DNA from: Acidobacteriota bacterium
GTDB lineage: Bacteria; Acidobacteriota; Terriglobia; Acidiferrales; UBA7541
NCBI GenBank assembly: GCA_021780215.1
Contig: JAJXZD010000106.1
Span: 1 to 41,701 of the forward strand
Direction of reading: 5' to 3'
DNA: 41,701 nt
Shown here: piece by piece, positions 19,746 through 27,356 of the stretch
Layout: each line of letters begins with the position of its first letter
Numbering within the stretch: position 1 is the first letter of the stretch
The notes under the pieces: generated by a model
Told to the model about the DNA's origin: nothing
What the model saw: the letters and a program-made list of their open reading frames with translations, nothing else
Databases searched by the model: none
Program-made: the position numbers and the translations under genes

Positions 19746-20054
19746 CTAGATACTCCCGCCTCTCGGCGAATGCGACGGGGCGCCGCCGGCGATCGAGGGC
19801 ACGATGCTGATCGTGTCTCCTTCGCGCAGGCGGGTCTGGTCTTTCTCCAGATAACGAATGTCCTCGTCATTCACGTAGACGTTCACGAAGCTGCGGAGAC
19901 GCCCGTCATCGTTGTACAGATGCTTGCGCAGCGCCTCGAACTGCCGCGTCAGCCCGGAGAGAGCCTCGCCGACCGTGGTAGCCTGCAACTCGACGCTCTC
20001 CTGCTTGCCGGCATACGGCCGCAGCGGCGTCGGAATAATCACCTTGACTGCCAT
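19746..20054 (-). CDS. cysO: Ubiquitin-like sulfur carrier, MoaD/ThiS/CysO family, with C-terminal extension
   Basis: This beta-grasp protein of 102 residues ('AVKVIIPTPLRPYAGKQESV' start; 'VNVYVNDEDIRYL'; 'LREGDTISIVPSIAGG') matches CysO of Mycobacterium. Carriers act through a terminal Gly-Gly whose carboxylate becomes a thiocarboxylate sulfur donor. Here the conserved Gly90-Gly91 is followed by 11 further residues ('APSHSPRGGSI'), with a second Gly-Gly at 99-100. It cannot be active as translated unless the tail is trimmed. The gene lies 76 bases after a JAMM peptidase gene, the enzyme class that could do this, and three bases before the MoeZ-like activator. The ATG has a GGAGGAGG site. 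Confidence 0.9.
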   Translation of the reverse strand: MAVKVIIPTPLRPYAGKQESVELQATTVGEALSGLTRQFEALRKHLYNDDGRLRSFVNVYVNDEDIRYLEKDQTRLREGDTISIVPSIAGGAPSHSPRGGSI

Positions 20055-20130
20055 GCCTCACCCTCCTCCTTCACCGTGCGGGCATCCAACCGGAGCCGAG
20101 GGCGACCCCGAGAAGCGCCCGCCACATACC

Positions 20131-20589
20131 TCAATCGGATGAGATGCTCGCGGAGCTCCTGACGATTTCAACCGGCTCGGAATCGTACGCGGCCCGGTCA
20201 TCCTGCAGCCGCCACGACGTCATGTCCCGCGCGGTTCCCTTCTCGATGCTTACGATCACGTAGCTGTACCATGGCCAGGCGTGCTCCCGGTCATATTCGC
20301 TCGGGCGCGCGGGCGCATCGGGATGAGAATGGTACCATCCGACCAGCTCCCATTCCCTTCCACGAGCCTCTTTCTCCGCCAGGCGCACGTCCTCGGGAGT
20401 CACCTCAAAGCGGTTTCGCGGCGAATCATCCCGGCGATTCGAGAGCGGCAGCAGCCCAAGCACTTCGCGGAGTCCTCCGCCATCGCGGCCGAGCAGCGCC
20501 CCGCAGCATTCGTGGGGATAGGTCTCGCCACCATGAGCCTGAATTTTCGACACCAGGTCTTCACGAATTTTCAGCGGCGGCGCGCTCAC
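20131..20589 (-). CDS. mec: JAMM/MPN+ metallopeptidase, Mec+-like
   Basis: This zinc peptidase of 152 residues has the full JAMM motif: Glu27 in 'YPHECCGALLG', then His87-Ser-His89-Pro with Ser97 and Asp100 in 'HSHPDAPARPSEYD'. Its family cuts bonds after the diglycine of ubiquitin-like proteins. In Mycobacterium tuberculosis Mec+ frees cysteine from the CysO-cysteine adduct, and in Pseudomonas QbsD trims extra residues from QbsE. Both roles are possible here because the neighbouring carrier has a tail. The start is GTG at 20589, overlapping the TGA of the cysteine synthase gene, so it is translationally coupled to it. All ligands are present. Confidence 0.92.
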   Translation of the reverse strand: MSAPPLKIREDLVSKIQAHGGETYPHECCGALLGRDGGGLREVLGLLPLSNRRDDSPRNRFEVTPEDVRLAEKEARGREWELVGWYHSHPDAPARPSEYDREHAWPWYSYVIVSIEKGTARDMTSWRLQDDRAAYDSEPVEIVRSSASISSD

Positions 20590-21554
20590 TCTTCGCTCCA
20601 GAATCGCTCACTTAAGTATTTTTCGCCCGAGTCGGGGAAGATGGTCACAATCACGGCGCGTTCTCCCGCCGGCAGGCGCCGCGCGACATCCCGGCAAGCC
20701 CACAGCGCCGCGCCCGCGCTCACTCCGGCGAGGACCCCTTCCTCGCGTGCCAAGCGGCGCGTCATTTCCTGAGCGTCTTCGGTGCGCACGAGAATGTTCT
20801 CGTCCGCTAGGTTCGGATCGTAGATCGGCGGGACGATGGCTGTGGCCATGTGTTTCAGCCCTTCGAGCCCGTGAAAGCCGGAGTCGGGCTGCACGCTGAT
20901 GCAGCGGATCCGCGGGTTCAGCTCCCTGAGGCGGCGCGTTGTGCCCATGAACGTCCCGCTGGTGCCGAGGCCGGCAACAAAGTGGGTGACATGCCCCCGT
21001 GTCTGTTCCCAGATTTCGGAAGCGGTCGAGGAATAGTGCGCCGCGGGGTTCGCGGGATTGCCATATTGATTGGGATAGAAATAGAGATCGGGATTCGCTT
21101 CGTAAATCTCGCGGACTCGCCGGATGGCGCCATCCGTTCCCGCTTCGCCCGGCGTGTACACAATTTCAGCGCCGTAAGCCTGCAGAATCCTCTTACGCTC
21201 GGGAGACGCGCTATCGGGCAAGCAGAGCCTGACGCGGTAGTCCAGTGCCGCGCCGATCATGGCATAGGCGATGCCGGTGTTCCCGCTGGTCGCATCGAGG
21301 ATGATCTTACCGTGGTGCAGGTCGCCACGGCGCTCGCCGTCGCGGATCATCGCATACGCCGCTCGGTCCTTGACCGAGCCGCCGGGATTGAACCATTCCG
21401 CTTTGGCGCAGATTGTGACGCCGGGGAATTCAGCGCTGGGGCAGCGAAGCTCCAGCAGAGGAGTATTGCCGATGCGGTCGAGCAGCCGCTGGCCGGTCGA
21501 CGCGTCCCGCGCCGCCTGCCCCGAAGCCACTGCCGGCCTGTTGGTAGCCATCAC
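20586..21554 (-). CDS. cysM: PLP-dependent cysteine synthase, CysM-like
   Basis: This fold-type II PLP enzyme of 322 residues would join a sulfur donor to an activated serine (O-phosphoserine or O-acetylserine). The PLP lysine is Lys62 in 'NPGGSVKDR', the phosphate-binding loop reads 'SGNTG', and the start shows 'RIGNTPLLEL'. In Mycobacterium the homologous CysM uses the CysO thiocarboxylate with O-phosphoserine; the presence here of carrier, peptidase and activator in one operon makes that donor likely. The first codon is GTG at 21554, immediately followed by ATG at 21551, either of which may be used. The 3' end overlaps the JAMM start. The 251 bases upstream hold an extended -10 and two dyads. 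Confidence 0.92.
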   Translation of the reverse strand: MMATNRPAVASGQAARDASTGQRLLDRIGNTPLLELRCPSAEFPGVTICAKAEWFNPGGSVKDRAAYAMIRDGERRGDLHHGKIILDATSGNTGIAYAMIGAALDYRVRLCLPDSASPERKRILQAYGAEIVYTPGEAGTDGAIRRVREIYEANPDLYFYPNQYGNPANPAAHYSSTASEIWEQTRGHVTHFVAGLGTSGTFMGTTRRLRELNPRIRCISVQPDSGFHGLEGLKHMATAIVPPIYDPNLADENILVRTEDAQEMTRRLAREEGVLAGVSAGAALWACRDVARRLPAGERAVIVTIFPDSGEKYLSERFWSEE

Positions 21555-21610
21555 TCGACTTCACCCCATCCATCGAGTCTTCCGCCGACTTCTGCCTATA
21601 CCCCGCGAAA

Positions 21611-21623
21611 GTGCCGTCGGCAC
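21611..21623. promoter_or_regulatory. Palindrome in the cysM operon leader
   Basis: GTGCCG-T-CGGCAC is a perfect dyad of six-base arms with a one-base centre, about 60 bases upstream of the cysM start and just after the inferred transcription start. A second smaller dyad, CCCG-TTA-CGGG, spans 21638-21648 beside the -10 element. The pair could be operators or a leader hairpin; no regulator can be named. Confidence 0.35.
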
Positions 21624-21650
21624 GGTCCCCGCATTCCCCCGTTACGGGCA

Positions 21651-21659
21651 ATTTTAGCA
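21651..21659 (-). promoter_or_regulatory. Possible extended -10 promoter of the cysM-JAMM-cysO-moeZ operon
   Basis: On the minus strand this reads TGC-TAAAAT, an extended -10 element about 100 bases upstream of the cysM start. The -35 region is poor. The element is consistent with a single operon promoter. Confidence 0.4.
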
Positions 21660-21805
21660 GATTTCCCATGAGGTTTGCTCCGCGGCATCCGGGACCGCAA
21701 GGCACGGAAAAGGGCCGCGAGGAGTCTGTTCGGAGGGCGCCCCGCGATCCGGGAATCGATTTTTGTCTTTACACAGCCGGGGTGAAGTTCATATCCTGAA
21801 GGGCC

Positions 21806-22246
21806 ATGTGGTACGTGAACAAACTGTTTGAGCAAGCCGAGGTGGAATCGCTGGGGGCGAAGGGGTTTCTCGTCCGCAGCTCGGGCGGCGTGGTGCGCAT
21901 CGAGAAGTACGGATGCGGGGCGGAACTGCGCAAACTGCCGCAGGGCTCCTATCAGATGACGGTGGTTCCCTCCATCATGCTGCAGGGCCAATTCACGCAC
22001 CTGTGGGACGCCGGCTATCAGAAGTTTCTTCTGACTCACGACGGGAAAAAGGTTCCGATTCGCGTGAGCCAGCTAGGCGATCTGCGCCGCTTCAACGAGG
22101 AGCTTCGTTCCGCCCTCGGTGTGCCAACACACTACAACGAAGCGATCGGCTCGACCTGCCAGTACAGCGTCTATGACCGCGTGAAAGGCCGCACCGGGGA
22201 TGTGCCGGACGAGTCGGTCGGCGCGCACACCGAAGCAGCCCACTGA
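21806..22246 (+). CDS. Hypothetical cytoplasmic protein
   Basis: I do not recognise this protein of 146 residues. It has no signal peptide or membrane helix. It begins 'MWYVNKLFEQAEVESLGAKG', alternates short beta strands ('GFLVRSSGGVVRIEKYG', 'SYQMTVVPSIM') with a helix near 90-105, and ends in a polar tail. Two Cys (37 and 126) are spaced too widely for a classical metal site. The ATG has GAAGGG a few bases upstream. The codon use (G/C at third positions) matches its neighbours, which supports a real gene. It is divergent from the cysM operon and is followed 121 bases later by a receiver-like gene. Confidence 0.7.
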   Translation: MWYVNKLFEQAEVESLGAKGFLVRSSGGVVRIEKYGCGAELRKLPQGSYQMTVVPSIMLQGQFTHLWDAGYQKFLLTHDGKKVPIRVSQLGDLRRFNEELRSALGVPTHYNEAIGSTCQYSVYDRVKGRTGDVPDESVGAHTEAAH

Positions 22247-22367
22247 GTGCCTTCTCCTCCGGCTTCCGCCGCTGCCACGATTCGCATTCAATCCTATTCA
22301 CGGCGATTTTCTTTGACATGCTCTGGCGCGGCTTGCGCGCCGCTCCGGAGGCGTGCAAAATCGACAC

Positions 22368-22730
22368 ATGGCCGGCGTAATCGCATTCGTGGATGACCTT
22401 TTCTTTCAGGCCAAGCTGTCGGAAACCGCCCGCCAGACGGGCATCGGGCTTCGCATCTGCACGACGCCCGAGGCGCTCGCAGCCGCCATCGGCGAGGAGG
22501 CTCCCGCCCTGATCGTCGTGGATTTGAACGCCCGTACCTATCCGATTGAGGCCCTTGAACGCGTGCGTGCTTCCCGGCCGGACATTCCACTTGTAGCCTA
22601 TCTCTCCCACGTGCAGGCCGATCTTGCCGCCCGCGCCCGTGCTGCCGGCTGCACGGAGGTGATGCCCCGTTCCCAGTTTGTGCGCGAGCTCGCAACTATT
22701 CTTACCCAGGCGAAATCCGCCTCTTCATGA
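22368..22730 (+). CDS. Stand-alone receiver-like (CheY-fold) protein, partly degenerate
   Basis: This single-domain protein of 120 residues has the alternating strand-helix pattern of a response-regulator receiver. An acidic pair lies at the start ('FVDDLFF'), the likely phospho-acceptor is the Asp in 'LIVVDLNA', and Ser stands at the switch Thr position ('AYLSHV'). The conserved Lys near the end is not evident: 'EVMPRSQF' offers Arg instead. It may therefore be weakly or not phosphorylated and serve as a docking or pseudo-receiver protein. ATG at 22368 is chosen; GTG at 22353 lies one base after a GGAGG, too close. Its TGA overlaps the ATG of the secreted-protein gene, so the two are coupled. 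Confidence 0.72.
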   Translation: MAGVIAFVDDLFFQAKLSETARQTGIGLRICTTPEALAAAIGEEAPALIVVDLNARTYPIEALERVRASRPDIPLVAYLSHVQADLAARARAAGCTEVMPRSQFVRELATILTQAKSASS

Positions 22731-23626
22731 ACTGCCGCTCGTATCTTCCGGCGATGGCCACCGCACTTCTGCTGGCGCTGCTGTTGCCTCCGTCTGCATT
22801 CTCACAAGGCGATTCAGGAACGAGTCCCTCCGCGGCGCTGGTGGCTGCTCTCTCGGCCGCCTGCCGCGCCAATGCCGCCGAGTTCTCGAACTATCTGACG
22901 GCGGATAATGCCGCCGCATTCCGCAAGCTGCCTCAGGAACAGCAGGCCGCGTTCTTGAAGCGATTTTCATTCGCCGATAAGCCGGCCAAGCCGCTGCTTT
23001 CCTCCGGCCCTCAAAATCTCCCGATTCTGCGCTGCGTGGCAGAGGAAGGAACCGCGGAGTTCCGCCTCGGGTCCCCGCGTGTGCACGAAAATCTGGCTTT
23101 TATCCCCGTCAGCGTGGTGGATGGCCAGCAAGCTCAATTCGGCCTGGTGCGCGAGAACGGCGGATGGCATCTGCTCTCGCTGGGCCTTCTGCTGATTGAT
23201 ATTCCGGAGCTCTCCCGGCAGTGGACCGACGATGCCCTCGTCGCACGGGAGGAGACTGCTCTGGCCACGCTCCGTAGCCTGGCCGCGGCGATCGAGACCT
23301 ATCGCCGCGCCTACTCCGCATTGCCCGATTCCCTCGCGCAACTGGGCCCGGCTCCCAAGGGGCAAATTTCGCCCGATCTGGCATCGCTGGTGGACGCCCA
23401 GCTTGCCTCCGGGAGCAAGGGCGGCTACCAATTCCGCTACCGCATCGCATCGGGCCCGAAGAGCGGAGACACCTCTTTCGAACTTTCCGCTACTCCGGAG
23501 GATTACGGCAAGAGCGGGCGGCGCTCCTTCTTCCTGGACGCTTCCGGCAAGCTTCACAGCGCGGATAAGCACGGCGCGATGGCTACCCAAGAAGACCCAT
23601 TCGTCCCTCCTCCGCCGGCCCTCTGA
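22727..23626 (+). CDS. Secreted protein with pseudopilin-like C-terminal part
   Basis: This 299-residue exported protein has a signal peptide ending 'SAFSQ' (cleavage near residue 26). The middle third is a globular region with no family I recognise ('FRLGSPRVHENLAFIPVSVV'). From about residue 175 the sequence resembles the C-terminal half of type II secretion pseudopilins ('TLRSLAAAIETYRRAYSALPDSL' pattern, then 'GGYQFRYRI'), without the N-terminal prepilin helix of a true pilin. It may be a soluble periplasmic protein derived from that fold. Its start overlaps the stop of the receiver-like gene (ATGA). The function is unknown; such proteins are seen in Acidobacteriota. Confidence 0.72.
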   Translation: MNCRSYLPAMATALLLALLLPPSAFSQGDSGTSPSAALVAALSAACRANAAEFSNYLTADNAAAFRKLPQEQQAAFLKRFSFADKPAKPLLSSGPQNLPILRCVAEEGTAEFRLGSPRVHENLAFIPVSVVDGQQAQFGLVRENGGWHLLSLGLLLIDIPELSRQWTDDALVAREETALATLRSLAAAIETYRRAYSALPDSLAQLGPAPKGQISPDLASLVDAQLASGSKGGYQFRYRIASGPKSGDTSFELSATPEDYGKSGRRSFFLDASGKLHSADKHGAMATQEDPFVPPPPAL

Positions 23627-23678
23627 TCTCGATCGCCCGGCGGCCGCCAAAAATCGGCGCGCCCGCCTGAGCCTTGGG

Positions 23679-23684
23679 TATAAT
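23679..23684 (+). promoter_or_regulatory. Possible -10 element before the NTF2-like gene
   Basis: A perfect TATAAT lies 72 bases upstream of the start. No TTGACA-like box is found 16-18 bases before it, so the match is only partial. Confidence 0.35.
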
Positions 23685-23755
23685 GCCTATCGGATGAGAT
23701 CTCGCAGGGCCGCTTGCGAGCAGCCGGCCGAATTCGCGTTCTATCCATTCGAATC

Positions 23756-24190
23756 ATGCCCACCCCAACTGTTCGAGAAAAACCGACCCCGGAAGATGCC
23801 GTCCGTGCCGCCAACCACCGTTTCTTCGCCGCGTTTGAGGCGCTGAGCCTCGCGGACATGGAGGCGATCTGGGCGCACGATGACGACATTCAATGCGTGC
23901 AGCCAGGCTGGGACCTCCTGCGCGGCTGGGACGATATACGCGAACGGTGGAAGCGCGTGTTCAGGAATCTGAAGCGGGTCCGCGTGGCCATCAGCGGCAA
24001 CTGGGTGCGCGTGGAGGGCAGCGTCGGCTGGGTTGCCTGCACCGCCAGGATCACCACGGCGTTCGCAGAAGGCTTCGATGAAGCCATCGTGCAGGCGACA
24101 AATATCTTCGTCCTACGCGATGGCCACTGGCTTCTAGTCGCTCATCACGCATCCCTGCTTCCCGCCACGCTACGCGCGACCGTGCAATAG
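23756..24190 (+). CDS. NTF2-fold (SnoaL-like / DUF4440-type) protein
   Basis: This cytoplasmic protein of 144 residues has the cone-shaped alpha+beta fold of SnoaL/NTF2-like proteins: two N-terminal helices ('AVRAANHRFFAAFEALSLADM'-type), 'IWAHDDDIQCVQPG' where active members bind small molecules, 'GWDDIRERWKRVF', and a beta sheet ending 'IFVLRDGHWLLVAHHASLLP'. Members are enzymes, isomerases or ligand-binding proteins, and the sequence alone does not say which. ATG at 23756 starts at the first sensible Met; the frame is open further upstream to 23714. It converges on the acyl-ligase gene with a 42-base gap. Confidence 0.78.
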   Translation: MPTPTVREKPTPEDAVRAANHRFFAAFEALSLADMEAIWAHDDDIQCVQPGWDLLRGWDDIRERWKRVFRNLKRVRVAISGNWVRVEGSVGWVACTARITTAFAEGFDEAIVQATNIFVLRDGHWLLVAHHASLLPATLRATVQ

Positions 24191-24232
24191 CCGGCAGCGC
24201 GTTCCCTTCCTCGGTCTTGCGGACAGGCTGCC

Positions 24233-27193
24233 CTAGAGAAGGGGCTCGCCGGCGTTCTGCGCAATGATGGCCCGCGTCGCGTCCCGCAGGCGGACAATCT
24301 CCTCCCATGCCCCCGCCGCGGCCGGATCAGGCCTCAGCAGCGGGCCGAACGTGATGGTAATGCTCCCGGGCCGGGGCAAGCGCGTGCCATCGCGCAGAAT
24401 CTGGCGCGCTCCGCGCAGTGCCACCGGACAAATCGGCCGCTGCGCATCCACTGCGGACTTGAAAGCTCCCAGTTGAAAGGGCCGGATCCCCGTCATCGCC
24501 GTGAATGTGCCTTCCGGATAGATGACGACCGATTCTCCCTTGCCGAGAGCTTCATTGACTTCCTGTGCCTGGCGGATTCGCGCCTGCGAATCGCCGCGAT
24601 CGAAGGCAAACTGCCGGCTCCGCCGCGCAATTGTGCCAAAGAAAGGCATCTTCAGAACCTCGCCCTTGGCCACAAACCGGACGCTCGCCGGCAAATGCGC
24701 GAGCGATACCAGAATGTCGAGATAACTTGAATGATTGGGAGTAAAAATACACCCACCGGCATCCACCGCCTGCGATAGTGCCTCGACGCCCTCTCTGCGA
24801 ATCGGCACGCCAGTCGCGAGGAGAATCCATCTCGCTCCCGTGCGGATCCGCCGGGCAGCGCGCTTCGGATCACGCGTGAGGACAACCATAAGCCACAGCG
24901 GCAGCAGAATCACCGCAAACGCCGACAGGGCGTACACACCGTAGGCAACTTCCCAAGTCTTCCGGGCGCCGCGCTTTGCCAGCGCCGCGGCCCGCGGGGC
25001 CGCTCCCCGAATCGCCAAACCGGCGGCCTGCACCCATGGCGGCATGCGCCTCTTGCCGAGCTTGCCGGCCAGAAAGAGGCGGCGCGTCTCACCGCGGCGC
25101 AGCTTGCCGCTGGAGGTCTTCGGAATGGATTGGGGCGGCAGGAGTTCGACCAGGTCTGGCGGGATTCCCATCGCGTCATGAACGCGGCGGGAGATTTCCG
25201 CCGAAATTCGCCGGTCTTCTCCGCGGCTGCGCACCTCGACGGCGACCACCAGGCGCTCCGTCCCGCTGCGCGCGTCGGGCGCTCCGAAAACTGCCACACA
25301 CCCGGCACGCACGCCGGGAACCTGCCCCGCGATCTCCTCGATCTCCTGCGGGTACAGTTTGCGTCCGCCCTTGATGACGACGTCCTTCACGCGGCCCGTG
25401 ATGAATAGCTCTCCCTCCGCCTGATACGCCAGGTCCCCGGAGTCGAGCCAGCCGTCTCCGGCGAGCAGATTGCCTGTCGCACGAGGATTCCGGTAATAGC
25501 CACAGGTGGCTGACGGGCTGCGGAAGTGCAGCCGCCCCTCCACGCGCTCTCCGGCGCTGGTTCCGTCGGATGTGACGATGCGAACCTCGACATTCCCGAG
25601 CGGCTGCCCGGCGCTCACAAATTCGAGCGGCGCGGAATCATCCGCCGAAGCAGGCACCGCACGGCCTTCGGATTCGAAGACGGAGCGCTGGATGCGGTCC
25701 AGTCGGTAGCCGTCCCCCATCCGCGGGACCGAAACGGCCAGCGATGCCTCGGCCAGGCCATAGACGGGAAGCAGAGCTTCCCGCCGGAACCCGTAGGAAG
25801 CGAATCGCGCCGCAAACCGCTCCATCGTGTCTGCGCGGACGGGCTCAGCGCCGTTCAACGCGGCGCGCCAGCAGCTCAGGTCCAGCCCCTGCAAATCGGC
25901 GTCTGCGATCCGGCGCAGGCACAACTCGTAAGCGAAATTCGGGGCGGGGCTCATCGTGGCTCGATGGCGGTGGATAGCCCAAAGCCAACGCTCCGGCCGG
26001 CTCAAAAAAGCTAGCGGGGACATGATCGCCACTGGATTGCCTGAATACAAGGGCACCATCCACGCGCCGATCAGTCCCATGTCGTGATAGAGCGGCAGCC
26101 AGCTTACCGCCGAGTCCTCCGGCTGCAAGCCGACCCCATCCACAATGGCGCGGATGTTGGCCAGCAGATTCGCGTGCGTCAGCGTGACCCCTTTCGGGTC
26201 GCCAGTCGAGCCGGAGGTGTACTGGAGAAACGCGATCTCATCCTCGTGCGCCTCGTGCGAGAGATTCTCCACCGGACGCCACACGCCAGGGGATGGCGCG
26301 GAGTCGCGCGGTTCGGAGAATGCAATCCGCTGCGCGTTCAGCACTCCTCGCAACGATGGGACGCGTGGCTGGAGCAGCCGCGCCAGCCCCTCCGCCTGCC
26401 GGAAGGTGACAAGAAATCGGCACTCCGCATTGTTGAGAATGGAGGCCTGCCGCGCGGCGTATTCGGCGATGCGATCGGCGCGAAACGGCGGATAGATCGG
26501 CACCGGGATGCCGCCGGCCAACAGGATTCCCGCGAAGACATGGAAGAACTCCGCGCAGGTTGGCAGCATGATCGCCACCGTCTCGGCCGGCGCCAACCCC
26601 TGCCGCCGCAGCTCCCCCGCGACCCCCGCAGCGCGGCTGTAAAGCTCGCCAAAAGTAATCGTGCGAGGCTCGTGGTCCTCGCCATAAAGGTGAATATGCG
26701 CGCGGCTCGGCTCGCCCAACCCGCGCAGCCGGAGGATTTCAGTCAATGTTCGGGCGCTGCGAACTTGCCGCTCGAAATCCGGGCGCTCGGCAATAGCCGG
26801 CCGGGAGGCCACACTGGCCGAAGCCATCGGCCGATGGAGCGGTCCCTCACCTCCCGCTCCGCTGGCCTTCCGCAGCTCTTCCTGTTCGATCGCGGCAATC
26901 AGATCCACGACGTGATCCGCCTGCGCGACCACCTGATCAGGTATGTGAATGCCAAACGCGCGGTCCAGGCGCAGCATCAATTCCACGCGTTCGAGGCTTC
27001 CAAATCCCAGCTCCCGCTCGAGATGCGCCGCCGGTCCGCGAGCCGCCAGCTCTTCGATCCCCCGCGATGCTCCCAGTTCATCGAGCAGTTGGCGCACCGT
27101 CGCGAGCGTCTGCGCTTCGATGCGTCCCGCGTGTTCGAGTTGTATTCCCGGGGAGCTCAATGGAGGATCTGTAGCTGCGCGGTCGGCTGCCAT
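24233..27193 (-). CDS. ACP / fatty acyl-AMP ligase / PlsC acyltransferase fusion
   Basis: This protein of 986 residues has three parts. Residues about 25-105 form an acyl carrier domain with the phosphopantetheine Ser66 in 'LGFGSLERVEL' (the usual Asp before Ser is Gly). Residues about 135-725 form an adenylating ligase of the FAAL type: 'QYTSGSTGDPKGV' near 320, 'YGLAEA' and 'GYYRNPRAT'. Residues about 775-980 form an acyltransferase with 'NHSSYLD' (NHx4D motif, near 814) and 'YPEGT' (near 894), preceded by a hydrophobic helix that would hold it to the membrane. It could activate a free fatty acid, load it on its own ACP and transfer it to a lysolipid. E. coli Aas combines related activities in the opposite order. 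The start at ATG 27193 has GGAG upstream. Confidence 0.9.
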   Translation of the reverse strand: MAADRAATDPPLSSPGIQLEHAGRIEAQTLATVRQLLDELGASRGIEELAARGPAAHLERELGFGSLERVELMLRLDRAFGIHIPDQVVAQADHVVDLIAAIEQEELRKASGAGGEGPLHRPMASASVASRPAIAERPDFERQVRSARTLTEILRLRGLGEPSRAHIHLYGEDHEPRTITFGELYSRAAGVAGELRRQGLAPAETVAIMLPTCAEFFHVFAGILLAGGIPVPIYPPFRADRIAEYAARQASILNNAECRFLVTFRQAEGLARLLQPRVPSLRGVLNAQRIAFSEPRDSAPSPGVWRPVENLSHEAHEDEIAFLQYTSGSTGDPKGVTLTHANLLANIRAIVDGVGLQPEDSAVSWLPLYHDMGLIGAWMVPLYSGNPVAIMSPLAFLSRPERWLWAIHRHRATMSPAPNFAYELCLRRIADADLQGLDLSCWRAALNGAEPVRADTMERFAARFASYGFRREALLPVYGLAEASLAVSVPRMGDGYRLDRIQRSVFESEGRAVPASADDSAPLEFVSAGQPLGNVEVRIVTSDGTSAGERVEGRLHFRSPSATCGYYRNPRATGNLLAGDGWLDSGDLAYQAEGELFITGRVKDVVIKGGRKLYPQEIEEIAGQVPGVRAGCVAVFGAPDARSGTERLVVAVEVRSRGEDRRISAEISRRVHDAMGIPPDLVELLPPQSIPKTSSGKLRRGETRRLFLAGKLGKRRMPPWVQAAGLAIRGAAPRAAALAKRGARKTWEVAYGVYALSAFAVILLPLWLMVVLTRDPKRAARRIRTGARWILLATGVPIRREGVEALSQAVDAGGCIFTPNHSSYLDILVSLAHLPASVRFVAKGEVLKMPFFGTIARRSRQFAFDRGDSQARIRQAQEVNEALGKGESVVIYPEGTFTAMTGIRPFQLGAFKSAVDAQRPICPVALRGARQILRDGTRLPRPGSITITFGPLLRPDPAAAGAWEEIVRLRDATRAIIAQNAGEPLL

Positions 27194-27233
27194 AGGAAGC
27201 TCCACGTCCGCCGCGCCCTGCTTTCTCGCGCCA

Positions 27234-27262
27234 AGCCTATCACCCCGCTCCAATGGGTTCAA
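27234..27262 (-). promoter_or_regulatory. Probable promoter of the ACP-ligase-acyltransferase gene
   Basis: On the minus strand TTGAAC (27257-27262) and TAGGCT (27234-27239) are 17 bases apart, about 40 bases upstream of the start at 27193. It lies inside the divergent region shared with merR. Confidence 0.4.
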
Positions 27263-27317
27263 CGAATCCGCGCCAGAGGAACGAAGTCCCCATTTACGCC
27301 ATCCGGGGCCACAGGGG

Positions 27318-27345
27318 TTGACATGGCGGCGAAAGGGCCTAGGAT
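27318..27345 (+). promoter_or_regulatory. Probable promoter for merR-tRNA-Pro-surE
   Basis: A perfect TTGACA (27318-27323) and TAGGAT (27340-27345) are 16 bases apart. The start of transcription would lie near 27352, only about 5 bases before the merR ATG, so merR mRNA would be nearly leaderless or start elsewhere. The downstream tRNA may rely on this promoter. Confidence 0.5.
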
Positions 27346-27356
27346 ACAGGAAAGCC

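Noticed and set aside
21768-21795. Promoter TTTACA / CATATC before the gene at 21806
   Set aside because: Its start point would fall about four bases before the ATG and overlap the ribosome-binding site, and the -10 is poor, so I did not list it.
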